Shown: one piece after another, positions 23,550 through 31,570 of the stretch
How the letters are laid out: each line of letters opens with the position of its first letter
How positions within the stretch are numbered: position 1 is the first letter of the stretch
Source: JBDTSW01 sp051004675
Lineage (GTDB): Bacteria > Actinomycetota > Thermoleophilia > Solirubrobacterales > 70-9
NCBI GenBank assembly: GCA_051004675.1
Contig: JBPCKC010000108.1
Location: 1 to 39,549 of the forward strand
Direction: 5' to 3'
DNA: 39,549 nt
Translations under genes and position numbers: made by a program
The notes under the pieces: model-generated
What the model was told of the DNA's origin: nothing
Seen by the model: the letters and a program-made list of their open reading frames with translations, nothing else
Databases searched by the model: none

Positions 23550-25129
23550 GGCGCCTCGGCTCCGGCGCTCGCGCGCATGTAGCCGGCGGCCTCGCGCAAG
23601 AGCCCCCGCTCCAGCGCCCAGGTGGCGGCGAGCGCGACGACGCCGTAGGCCGCCAGCTCGGCGAGCGCGATCCCGAGCGTGCGCTCGCCCGACTCCGCAA
23701 CGCGCATCGCCAGCACGACCGCGGCCGCGGGCACGGTGGGGGCGATAGCTCGCGCTGCGTGGCGGGCGAAGCCGAAGCCGAAGTCGGAGAAGAGGCGCCG
23801 CAGGTAGTAGGCGCGCGCCGCCAGGTGCACGGCTGCCGCGACCGCGACCGCGACCGCGAGGCCGCTCAGTCCATGCGCGGCCAGCAGCGGGAAAAGGCAG
23901 GCGAGGAAGGCCGCCATCGTGACCACGTTGGCGACGGCGATCGGGCGGGTGTCGCCGCGGGCGCGGAAGTAGGCGTCCCAGTTGAAGCCGACATGCGCCA
24001 CCGCCGCCGTCACGCCGTAAACCTGGAGCAGCTCGACGGCCGGCCGCCAGCGCTCCCCGATCCCGAAGCTGACGAGATCGGCCGCGAACAGGGTCAGCGC
24101 GACCCCGAACGGCACCGCCCACACCAGGGCGAGGCGGTTCGACTTGACGAACGACTCGTGGAGCAGCTCGAGCCGGTCGCGAGCCGCGCAGACCGCCGGA
24201 TACATGGTGGTGGTGACGAGCATGTCCACGCGGTTGGTGAACTGGGTCACGTTCGCCGCCAGCGCCAGCGCGCCGACCGCGGCGACCCCGAGCTCGGCGT
24301 CGACGGCGATCGTCGCGCTCTGGGCGATCACCAGGCTCGACCCGCCGGCGATGAACAGCGGCCACGAGAAGCTCGCGTAGCTGCGCAGCGTGCCGCGGTC
24401 GTAACGGAACCTCGGCTTGATCCGCGCGAACCAAAGCGCCGCGAATCCGGCCGACCAGGCGCCGGCGAGCACCCCGAACACGAACGACCAGTACCCGGCG
24501 CCGGCGATGGCGAGCCCCAGCGTCACCAAGGTCGCGACCACCGGGTCGACGGCCTGAAGCGCCCGCTGGCGCACGAACGCCATCTCCCGGTAGTAGACCC
24601 AGATCGGCGCCTGCAGCGGGATCGCGAGCAGTACCGCGAGCATCACCAGCCCCGGCAGCAGCAGGTCGGCCTCACCGTAGATCAGGACGATCACCGGCAG
24701 CGCCGCGCCGAGCACACAGGCGAGGACGGCGGTGAAGAGCAGCTCCAGGGTGAACGCCTTCTGGAAGGCGGTTTCCTGGTCGGGATCGTCCTGCTGGATG
24801 TACTTGTCGGAGATCCCGACCTGCTTCAGCCAGAGCAGGGTCGCGAGCGTGACCACGAGGATGCCCCAGATGCCGTACTGCGAGGGGCTGATGAAGGCGG
24901 CCGCGACGAACCCCTTGACCACGGTGAGCACGCTCTCCGAGACCGTGAAGGCGCCGTTGATCAGCACCCCGCGGGCGGTGTGCTCGCGGAGCGAGCGACC
25001 CTGGAGGTCGAACCGGCTCCGGCGATGCTCCTGCGCCGGCAGCACGGCCAGGTTGCCGGCGTCCGCGAGCGCATCCTCCTCGGAGGCGGCCGAGCTCACG
25101 GCGCCGGTGGCGTTGGGCTCCCTCTCCAT
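23546..25129 (-). CDS. Polysaccharide flippase, MOP superfamily
   Basis: 527 residues with about 14 hydrophobic segments. LINGAFTVSESVLTVVKGF, FISPSQYGIWGILVV and later RYDRGTLRSYASFSWPLF are typical of O-antigen/teichoic-acid flippases that move lipid-linked oligosaccharides outward. A ~55-residue polar N-terminus precedes the first helix. ATG at 25129 was chosen; the longer frame to 25330 overlaps the end of the methyltransferase. It is the likely exporter for the island, distinct from the flippase at 675-2081. Confidence 0.85.
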   Translation of the reverse strand: MEREPNATGAVSSAASEEDALADAGNLAVLPAQEHRRSRFDLQGRSLREHTARGVLINGAFTVSESVLTVVKGFVAAAFISPSQYGIWGILVVTLATLLWLKQVGISDKYIQQDDPDQETAFQKAFTLELLFTAVLACVLGAALPVIVLIYGEADLLLPGLVMLAVLLAIPLQAPIWVYYREMAFVRQRALQAVDPVVATLVTLGLAIAGAGYWSFVFGVLAGAWSAGFAALWFARIKPRFRYDRGTLRSYASFSWPLFIAGGSSLVIAQSATIAVDAELGVAAVGALALAANVTQFTNRVDMLVTTTMYPAVCAARDRLELLHESFVKSNRLALVWAVPFGVALTLFAADLVSFGIGERWRPAVELLQVYGVTAAVAHVGFNWDAYFRARGDTRPIAVANVVTMAAFLACLFPLLAAHGLSGLAVAVAVAAAVHLAARAYYLRRLFSDFGFGFARHAARAIAPTVPAAAVVLAMRVAESGERTLGIALAELAAYGVVALAATWALERGLLREAAGYMRASAGAEAP

Positions 25130-25196
25130 CAGCGGTGGAGCCTGCGATCGTAGTGGGCGGCTGCGTCGGGGATGGCAGCCTTCCGGCAGCGGGTAG

Positions 25197-26018
25197 CTAG
25201 ACGGGCGAGGCCAGCAACGCCTGGTGCGGGACCCCGTCGCCCCCAGCCCAGATTCGTCGGCCGGCGGCGGTGGGCAGCGACCGCAGGCTGCGCCCCCGGG
25301 GAGGGTGGCTGACCCCGAACGGGATCGCATAGGGCCGGGACGCGCGCTCGATCCCGAAGCCCGATGCGTCGAGCATCCGGCGGTGGGCCGCGGCGTTGGG
25401 GACGAACCACTGGAAGATCTCGCTCAGCCCGTCGAGCCGGAGGACCGGTTGCTGCCGGGCCGTCACCGTCAGCCGCAGGTCGATCGTCTCGGAGGAGAGG
25501 AACCGGCCCCGGCAGACCGAGTGGATCGCGGCCAGGGCCCGCAGCGGATCGCGCAGGTGCAGAAGGAGGCTGCCGCAGACGACGACGTCGAACTGACCGA
25601 CCGCCTCCGGGCTCAGGTCGTAGGCGCTGATCGTGACGCGCTGGACCGATGAGCCGAGCAGCTCGCTCGCCACTTTGAAGCCGGTGCCGGGCTCCGAGCC
25701 GGCGTGCTCGCGAAGCCACTCGGGCCCGCGTTGGCGCATCGCGAACGGCCAGTCCCAGTCCTCGTGCAAGCCGATGTCGGCGGCGAGGACCTCGGTCGCG
25801 CCCCGGCGCTCGAGCTCGAAGGCGAGAAAGCCGTCGTAGGTGCCGACGTCGAGGCAACGTTTTCCGCGAACGTCCGGCCACGGCATCAGGCCGATGATCG
25901 GCCGCAGGTCGAACCACCCGGGCGTGGTCACCCCTGGCGCGACCTCCAGCGTGTGGTACCAGAGGGGGACCTCGGCGACGGCCTCTCGGGCTGCTGCGGT
26001 GTTATCGGCTGTGCTCAA
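25197..26018 (-). CDS. Class I SAM-dependent methyltransferase, CmoB/DUF1698-like
   Basis: 273 residues, paralogue of 5306-6082: both have WYHT(I/L)E(L/V)APGV(V/T)TPG, a SAM motif (CLDVGTYDGFLAFELE near 55-70), a VASELLGS-type block and LLHLRDPLRAL. Its place at the head of a flippase-GT2 operon favours a glycan or glycan-precursor substrate rather than tRNA. The start is TTG at 26018, with TACGGT 24 nt upstream; no Shine-Dalgarno sequence is visible. It is divergent from another methyltransferase with an 89-bp gap. Confidence 0.77.
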   Translation of the reverse strand: MSTADNTAAAREAVAEVPLWYHTLEVAPGVTTPGWFDLRPIIGLMPWPDVRGKRCLDVGTYDGFLAFELERRGATEVLAADIGLHEDWDWPFAMRQRGPEWLREHAGSEPGTGFKVASELLGSSVQRVTISAYDLSPEAVGQFDVVVCGSLLLHLRDPLRALAAIHSVCRGRFLSSETIDLRLTVTARQQPVLRLDGLSEIFQWFVPNAAAHRRMLDASGFGIERASRPYAIPFGVSHPPRGRSLRSLPTAAGRRIWAGGDGVPHQALLASPV

Positions 26019-26094
26019 GGTGCGGGGGCGAAGTGGCGGGCCACCGTAGCAGCGCCGTCTCGGTGGTGAGCGGGGCCGCGATGGGGCAGGCGTC

Positions 26095-26100
26095 TATCTT
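26095..26100 (+). promoter_or_regulatory. Leaderless -10 box (TATCTT) before methyltransferase gene
   Basis: TATCTT ends 7 nt before the ATG at 26108 and decides that start over the earlier in-frame one at 26033. Confidence 0.5.
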
Positions 26101-26107
26101 GCCGGGG

Positions 26108-26911
26108 ATGAACGCGGCGGTTCGAGCGTGGCTGGACCTGGTGGGCCTGCGGCAGCGTGCGCGGCTGCTTCGCGGGCGGGGCGTCACCGACATCCAGGCC
26201 GATCGCCGGGCTCTGGTCAGAAGGCTGGCGCCTGGCAAGTCTTGGATCGACGTCGGCGGCATGTGGGGCATCCACGGAGCGATGGCGTTCGAAGCCGAGG
26301 CCGCGGGCGCCACCGAGGTCGTCCTCTTCGACGGCATGGACCCCTCCGATGAGTTCGAGGCGGAGCACGCCCGGCGCTCGTCGGCGATCCGCTACGTGCA
26401 GGGCGACCTGCACGACCCGGACGGGATCGGGGAGCTCGGCACCTTCGACGTCGTGTGGTGCACTGGGGTCCTCTACCACTCCCCCAACCCGTACTGGCAG
26501 GTCGAGCAGCTGCGTCGCCTCACCGGCGAGCGCTTGCTGGTCGGCAGCCGCGTCATCCCTGAGCTGCCCGGCTTCCCCCAGGCCTGCCTCTTCTACCCCG
26601 GGCTGGCGGACGCCGCCCGGAGGACGCTGCCCGAGGAGGTCGGCAGGGAGTCCGGCCTCACGACCCCATTCGACCGCTCTCCGCTGCTGGGATACGCGAA
26701 CTGGTGGTGGGGGATCACGCCGTCGGCGCTGCGGGCGATGCTCGACGCGGCCAACTTCCGCGTCGACCAGGACCTCCCCGAGTCGCCCTTCCTGACCCGG
26801 TTCCTGGCGACCCCGGTTGATCGGGGGTCGACGATCCCCCCGCTCGATTTCTCCCGCCGCCGCGGCGCCGAGCGGCTCGCCGAGCGCGACGAGCGCCCCG
26901 GCTGGGCCTGA
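26108..26911 (+). CDS. Class I SAM-dependent methyltransferase
   Basis: 267 residues. Motif I is WIDVGGMWGIHGAMAFEAE (about 46-64), followed by FDGMDPS as the strand-2 acidic end and FDVVWCTGVLYHSPNP as motif IV/V. The latter block is close to CmoB-like and glycan-associated methyltransferases. A second half with GYANWWWGITPSALRAML is typical of this group. Leaderless start at 26108. Its stop is next to the end of the truncated methyltransferase on the other strand (0-bp gap). Substrate unknown. Confidence 0.75.
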   Translation: MNAAVRAWLDLVGLRQRARLLRGRGVTDIQADRRALVRRLAPGKSWIDVGGMWGIHGAMAFEAEAAGATEVVLFDGMDPSDEFEAEHARRSSAIRYVQGDLHDPDGIGELGTFDVVWCTGVLYHSPNPYWQVEQLRRLTGERLLVGSRVIPELPGFPQACLFYPGLADAARRTLPEEVGRESGLTTPFDRSPLLGYANWWWGITPSALRAMLDAANFRVDQDLPESPFLTRFLATPVDRGSTIPPLDFSRRRGAERLAERDERPGWA

Positions 26912-27340
26912 TCATCCGGTCGGCCGAGCGATGACCAGCATCCGGTCGCGGAAGTCCGGGGCCCACAGGCGGTCGGCGAACCCGCCCCGCTCGGCGAGCG
27001 CGACCAGTGCGCGGCCGAGCCCGGCCCGGTAGCCGCCGAGCCGCGACAGGTAGTAGCGCACCGTGAACGCCTTCGGCGCGGTCTGGATCTCGAGCGGCTC
27101 GAAGCCGTGCCCGGCGAGCAGGCTCCGCATGCTCGCGCGGGTGAAGTAGTGGACATGGGTCGGGATGACCGACCACCAGCGCCGCCCCATCGCCCGGGCC
27201 AGGAGGCTGCCCCGCGTCGGGGAGCGCCATCGCGACGACGCCATCCTCCGCCAGCAGACCCCCTATGCGCTCGAGCGCCTCGCCCGGGTCCGGCACGGGC
27301 GGCAGCTCCGCCTCGAGCAGGCCGACCCCTGCGGCGCCGC
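26912..27340 (-). pseudogene. Methyltransferase remnant: N-terminus lost and frameshifted
   Basis: The intact frame 26912-27244 encodes only the C-terminal end of a methyltransferase-11-like protein (SLLARAMGRRWWSVIPTHVH, FTRASM). The preceding conserved part (PDPGEALERIGGLLAEDGVV, then AMALPDAG) is in a different frame upstream. The two join if one base is removed from the CCCC run at 27210-27213 (GCGGGGCAGC read on the minus strand). Upstream of about 27340 homology stops, and the DNA turns into the antisense of an oxidoreductase fragment. The SAM-binding motif I is absent, so the product cannot be an active enzyme. The right boundary is approximate. Confidence 0.72.
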
Positions 27341-27935
27341 CGAGCCCTACGACGCGATCGTCGCCATCGTCCCCAGCGACGTCTTCGAGCGGCTCCTGTC
27401 CGAGCGCCTCGCGGCCACGATCGGCGACGCCTACCTGGGGCGGGTGCGGTCGGCCGAATACCACGCGGCCGTGTGCCTGCTGCTCGAGCTCGACCGCCGC
27501 TTCTCGCCTTTCTACTGGACCAACGTCGCCGACCGCGAGCTGCCCTTCGTCGGGCTCGTCGAGCAGACGAACCTGATCGACCCCTCTCGCTACGGCGGGC
27601 GCCACTTCCTCTACGTCGCCAACTACGTGGCGCCGGACGACCCGCTGCTCGGCCTCGAGATGGACGCCCTGCTCGACCTCTACGAGCCCGGGCTGCGCCG
27701 GGTGAACCCGGCCTTCGAGCGCGATTGGATCCGCTCGGCGTGGCTTCACCGCGAGCCCGCCGCCCAGCCGATCGTCACGGTCGGCTACCGCGAGCGGATC
27801 CCTCCGGTTCGCACCGGCGTGCCCGGCCTCTACCTCGCCAACACCACCCAGATCTATCCCGAGGACCGTGGCACCAACTACAGCGTCCGGCTGGGCGACG
27901 AGGTGGCGAACCTCGTCATCGAGGATCTCCGATAA
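27340..27935 (+). pseudogene. FAD/NAD(P)-dependent oxidoreductase remnant, C-terminal half only
   Basis: From about YDAIVAIVPSDVFERLL to the end the frame encodes the substrate-binding and C-terminal FAD part of an amine-oxidase/UDP-galactopyranose-mutase-like flavoprotein: SPFYWTNVAD, LPFVGLVEQTNL, AAQPIVTVGY, and ANTTQIYPEDRGTNYSVR as the closing FAD-contact motif. The N-terminal dinucleotide fold (GxGxxG) is missing; sequence before about 27340 is antisense to the methyltransferase remnant. The open frame reaches back to 27165 by chance. Similar proteins are found in actinobacterial glycan clusters, role unknown. The left boundary is approximate. Confidence 0.72.
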
Positions 27936-27945
27936 CAACCTCTCC

Positions 27946-28530
27946 TCAGCCCAAGAGCTCCTCGTAGAGGGCCTCGTAGGGCTGGGCGAGCTTGGCCGGC
28001 TCGGCGGCGGCCGTCGGGAGGACGAGGGGCTCGCGCAGCAGGTAGCGCCTAACCTCGGTTCGCGTCTCGCCGTCGGGCACAGTGATGGCCGCGGCCTCGC
28101 GGGCGACACGGCTCAGCATCTCGAGTCGGTAGCGGCGGTCTACCAGGTACTCACGTCCCGCCGGGCGCGCGTGCGTGTAGACGAGGGACGGCGCCGTAAG
28201 GACGCGCGCCAGCGCAACCATGCAGTACGCGTCGAGGGGGTGGACCGCGTGCCAGATGTCGAAGCGCTCGCGCCGAAGCTCCCAGGCCAGGCCCGGAGCG
28301 CTCTCGATCCACTCCTCGTAGCGGCGAAGCACCGTGGCCGCGCGCGGCCGCCGGCGCCGGATCACGCGCACTCCGCCTTCGCCCGCCACCTGTCGGGCGC
28401 CGCGTTGGCTGCTCAGCACGGTCACCTCGTGCCCGCGCTCGGCGAGTCCCGCTGCCAGCGCCGCTACTAGCCGCTCCGGCGCCCCCTCCGCCTCCGGCGG
28501 ATAGGTCGGATGGCTGAGCAGGACCCGCAT
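27946..28530 (-). CDS. GT4-like glycosyltransferase lacking its C-terminal domain
   Basis: 194 residues. The N-terminal GT-B domain is normal (MRVLLSHPTYPPEAEGAPERL, RGHEVTVLSS, FDIWHAVHPL, and ITVPDGETRTEVRRYL). After LVLPT, where the nucleotide-sugar domain should begin, it jumps to EPAKLAQPYEALYEELLG, which resembles the last helix of complete GT4 proteins. About 150-190 residues with the E-x7-E site are therefore gone without loss of frame. It is probably inactive as a transferase by itself. ATG at 28530 overlaps the GT2 stop (TGATG). It converges on the oxidoreductase remnant 10 bp away. Confidence 0.7.
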   Translation of the reverse strand: MRVLLSHPTYPPEAEGAPERLVAALAAGLAERGHEVTVLSSQRGARQVAGEGGVRVIRRRRPRAATVLRRYEEWIESAPGLAWELRRERFDIWHAVHPLDAYCMVALARVLTAPSLVYTHARPAGREYLVDRRYRLEMLSRVAREAAAITVPDGETRTEVRRYLLREPLVLPTAAAEPAKLAQPYEALYEELLG

Positions 28531-29483
28531 CAGAGAACCAGCGTGCGGTGCCGGATCGCCAGCCGGGCGCTTCGCGCCAGCCCGGCGAGGTCAACGGCGC
28601 CCCGCCACCCGATCGAAAGCGCGAGACGTAGGACACCGCGCGGCGTCGCTTCCGCGCCGCTCAGCCCATAGCGGAGCTCGGGCCAGACGTACGGAAGCAT
28701 CGCCGCCGGCGCCAGGCGCCGGCGACCCGCCAGCGCGAGCAGTGCCAGCGACAGCACGAGACGAGCGTGGGCGCGACGCCAGAACAGCCCCAGGTAGAGC
28801 GCCTCGCGCAGCTCGGGGTGGCGGGCGACGACCAGCGGCTGGGTCGGGAAGGGGCCAGCCTTGGTCAGTGCCCCAGGGAAGGAGCGGATGCTGACCGCAT
28901 GCATGACCACCGCCCCGGGCTCGTAGACGAGCCGGGCGCCGGCGGCCCTCGCCCGCAGCCCGAGGTCGGTGTCCTCGCCGCCGATGGCGTAGCGCTCGTC
29001 GAAGCCTCGAACCCGCTCGAGCAGCGCTCGCCCATACGCGATGTTGCAGGTCTCGTACCACGCGCTCGGGCCAGCGATCCGCTGGGTTCGCGCCACCCCG
29101 TCGAGCAAGTGAAGCTCGTCGGGGTCCGACTCGGTCCGCCCCTGCACGATCGCGTCCGGCTTCGCGGCGGCGAGCAGCGACTCGAGCCAGTCCGGCGCCG
29201 GGCGGCAGTCGTCGTCGGTGAAGGCGATGAGCGGGGCCCGGGCCGCGCGCCAGCCCAGGTTGCGCTTGGCCGCCGCGCTCTCGCGCGGGCCCTCGAGGAA
29301 CCTCACCCGCAGGCCCTCGGGCGCGCTCGTCAGCGGCCCTTCGACGCCCTCGCCGCGGACGACCATGACCTCGAACCGCTCCGGGGGCAGCGTCTGCGCG
29401 GCGAGCGCGTCGAGGGCGAAGGCCAGCCGGGGCTCGCGCGCGAGGCTGGGGATGACGACGGAGACGTCCGGGGTCGCTGACAC
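28530..29483 (-). CDS. GT2-family glycosyltransferase
   Basis: 317 residues: VSVVIPSLAREPRLAFALDA, AAKRNLGWRAARAPLIAFTD, metal site TDDDCRPAPDW, QGRTESDPDE, and the ED motif IGGEDTDLGLRA. The C-terminal ~90 residues include a hydrophobic stretch. It is closely similar to 30509-31468 (same DDDCRPAP, QGRTE-DP, CNIAY, EDTDL and LSGAE blocks), pointing to duplication. GTG start at 29483 with a leaderless TACCCT box 7 nt upstream. Confidence 0.86.
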   Translation of the reverse strand: MSATPDVSVVIPSLAREPRLAFALDALAAQTLPPERFEVMVVRGEGVEGPLTSAPEGLRVRFLEGPRESAAAKRNLGWRAARAPLIAFTDDDCRPAPDWLESLLAAAKPDAIVQGRTESDPDELHLLDGVARTQRIAGPSAWYETCNIAYGRALLERVRGFDERYAIGGEDTDLGLRARAAGARLVYEPGAVVMHAVSIRSFPGALTKAGPFPTQPLVVARHPELREALYLGLFWRRAHARLVLSLALLALAGRRRLAPAAMLPYVWPELRYGLSGAEATPRGVLRLALSIGWRGAVDLAGLARSARLAIRHRTLVL

Positions 29484-29490
29484 CGGCGGA

Positions 29491-29496
29491 AGGGTA
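29491..29496 (-). promoter_or_regulatory. Leaderless -10 box (TACCCT) before GT2 gene
   Basis: On the minus strand TACCCT ends 7 nt before the GTG at 29483. No ribosome site. A weaker CATCAT (29516-29521) faces the other way, 6 nt before the ATG at 29528. Confidence 0.45.
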
Positions 29497-29527
29497 CGCG
29501 GGGAGCCGGAGCCGCCATCATCCCGGC

Positions 29528-30502
29528 ATGAACTCCGCGGAACCCGAGGTATCTGTCGTCGTCGCGACCCGCAACCGGGCGGGCAGGCTGGCCGAGCTCC
29601 TGGCGGCCCTCCGGGCCCAGTCGCTGTCCGCCGAGAGGTTCGAGGTTATCGTCGTTGACGACGGCTCCGGCGACGGGACGGCCGCGACGCTCAAGCAGGG
29701 GGCCGAGCAGGGCGGCCTCGCGCTGCGCTGGTTCCGGCACGACCGCCCCACCGGGCCCGCGATCGCCCGGGAGGAGGGATGGCGCGCGGCCCGGGCCCCG
29801 CTCATCGCCTTCACCGACGACGACTGCGCCCCGGCGCCCGGGTGGCTCGAGGCCGCGGTGGCGGCCGCCCGGGAGAACCCGGGAGCGATCGTCCAGGGCG
29901 CGACCCTCCCGATGCCCTGGGAGCTCCATCGCAGCGGCCTCTTCTCGCGCACGAACCGGGTGACCAGCTTCGACCCGTACTTCCGCACCTGCAACGTGCT
30001 CTACCCGCGTGAGCTGCTCGAGCGGGTGGACGGCTTCGACACCGATGCCTTCGCCGGGCCGCCGAGCACCGAAGACGCCGATCTCGGCTGGCGCGCCGTG
30101 AAGGCGGGGGCCCCCAGCGTCTTCGCCCCGAAGGCGCTCGTCTACCACGCCGTCAACCGACTCGGGCCGATAGGCACCCTCCGGCTCTCGGGCCGGGGGG
30201 CGACGCCGGGGTTGCTCTCCTACGGGCGGCACGCCGAGCTGCGACGGGCGACCTTCGCGAAGGGGATCTTCTACAACGGCAGCCACTACCTGCTCGTCCG
30301 GACGCTGATCGCCCTGCTCTTGCCGCGCCCCCTGGCATGGCTGGCGCCGTGGCTGGCCGGTCCCTACCTGCTCGAGGTCACGTACCGCTCCCGCGACCGA
30401 GGCGCTGGCCCGCTCCTGGCCCCCTATTTCGTCCTCTACGACCTGATCGAGCTCGTCGCCGTCGCCCGCGCGGCGATCCGCTACCGGATCCCCGCGCTCT
30501 GA
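29528..30502 (+). CDS. GT2-family glycosyltransferase
   Basis: 324 residues: EVSVVVATRNRAGRLAELLA, VIVVDDGSGDGT, metal site TDDDCAPAPGWLEA, FRTCNVLYPRELLERVDGF, and EDADLGWRAVKAG. It belongs to the same subfamily as its two neighbours but is on the opposite strand and more diverged (no QGRTE block). The C-terminal region carries one likely membrane helix (residues ~255-285). It converges on 30509-31468 with a 6-bp gap. Confidence 0.86.
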   Translation: MNSAEPEVSVVVATRNRAGRLAELLAALRAQSLSAERFEVIVVDDGSGDGTAATLKQGAEQGGLALRWFRHDRPTGPAIAREEGWRAARAPLIAFTDDDCAPAPGWLEAAVAAARENPGAIVQGATLPMPWELHRSGLFSRTNRVTSFDPYFRTCNVLYPRELLERVDGFDTDAFAGPPSTEDADLGWRAVKAGAPSVFAPKALVYHAVNRLGPIGTLRLSGRGATPGLLSYGRHAELRRATFAKGIFYNGSHYLLVRTLIALLLPRPLAWLAPWLAGPYLLEVTYRSRDRGAGPLLAPYFVLYDLIELVAVARAAIRYRIPAL

Positions 30503-30508
30503 GCCCCG

Positions 30509-31468
30509 TCAGGCGACGGGCGCCCGGTGGCGAACGGCGCCCCGCACCGTCGCCGCGACCTCGGCGAGGTCGACCGCGAGCCGCTCGGGCCATGCCAGCG
30601 CCAGCCTCGCGCCCCCGTGCGGGCTCATCTCGGCTCCGGAGAGACCGACCCATAGGTGAGCGAAGGCGTGGGGCGCGAGCGCCGAGGCGAGCGCCAGCGT
30701 CGGGCGCCGGCGCGCCACCGCGGCGACGGCGAGCCCCCCGGCGAGCGCGGCGTGGGCGCGGTTGACGAAGAGATCGCCGTAGAGCGCGGCGCGCTGCGCC
30801 GGGTGGCGTGCGATGACGAGCGGCAGCCACTGCCTGCGGCCCGCCTCGCGCATGGCGGCGGGCAGCGAGCGCGCCAGAACGGCGTGCCACACGACTGCGT
30901 CGTCCGCGTAGGCGGCCCGCGCGCCGGCTTCGAGCGCGCGGAGGGCGAGGTCGGTGTCCTCGCCCCAGGGAGCGCCGAACGCATCGTCGAACCCTCCGAG
31001 CCGCTCCAGGAGCTCGCAGGGATACGCGATGTTGCAGGAGGGATACGCCGGGTGCGGGCCGGCCACCTCCATGCTCCGGGCGAGCCCGGTGAGCAGATGC
31101 GCCTCGTTCGGGTCGGGCTCGGTCCGGCCCTGGACCACCACTCCGTCGCCGGCGGCGGCGAGAAGCCCGGCGAGCCACCCGGGCGCCGGCCGGCAGTCGT
31201 CGTCGGTGAAGGCGACGAGCGGCGCCCGCGCCCGCAGCCAGCCGACGTTTCGCTGGGCGGCGGCCCCCGCGGCCGGCGCCTCGAGGAACGTGACGGCCAG
31301 CCCGTCGGGCGGCTCGTCCGTGGCGGGCATCTCCCCGGCGGCGCGCACGACCAGAACCTCGAAGCGGTCGGGCGCGATCGTCTGCTCCGCCAAAGCATCG
31401 AGCGCGAACGTGAGCCGCGCCTCGCGCCTGTAGGTGGGGATGACGACGGATACCTCCGGCCGACCCAT
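30509..31468 (-). CDS. GT2-family glycosyltransferase
   Basis: 319 residues: EVSVVIPTYRREARLTFALD, AAAQRNVGWLRARAPLVAFT, metal site TDDDCRPAPGW, QGRTEPDPNEAHLL, and WGEDTDLALRALEAG. It is the closest relative in the window of 28530-29483. The ATG at 31468 was chosen over 31495 because TACCAT ends 7 nt upstream of 31468, matching the leaderless pattern; the earlier start would lie upstream of the predicted transcript. Confidence 0.86.
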   Translation of the reverse strand: MGRPEVSVVIPTYRREARLTFALDALAEQTIAPDRFEVLVVRAAGEMPATDEPPDGLAVTFLEAPAAGAAAQRNVGWLRARAPLVAFTDDDCRPAPGWLAGLLAAAGDGVVVQGRTEPDPNEAHLLTGLARSMEVAGPHPAYPSCNIAYPCELLERLGGFDDAFGAPWGEDTDLALRALEAGARAAYADDAVVWHAVLARSLPAAMREAGRRQWLPLVIARHPAQRAALYGDLFVNRAHAALAGGLAVAAVARRRPTLALASALAPHAFAHLWVGLSGAEMSPHGGARLALAWPERLAVDLAEVAATVRGAVRHRAPVA

Positions 31469-31475
31469 CGCGCCG

Positions 31476-31481
31476 ATGGTA
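31476..31481 (-). promoter_or_regulatory. Leaderless -10 box (TACCAT) before GT2 gene
   Basis: On the minus strand TACCAT ends 7 nt before the ATG at 31468. It lies in the 102-bp gap after the stop of the GT2-GT4 fusion gene. Confidence 0.5.
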
Positions 31482-31570
31482 GGTGAGCGAGGCACTCACC
31501 GGCGCATCCGTAGCGGCACCCTGGTCGGGCCGCGAAGCGCCAGAGCGCTGGGGCGCGGATCGCCCGCCGG

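Noticed and set aside
26715..28109. 464-codon minus-strand open frame
   Set aside because: It is mostly antisense to the oxidoreductase remnant and the GT4 region; only a short stretch near 27215-27340 matches the methyltransferase and is described as part of the pseudogene.
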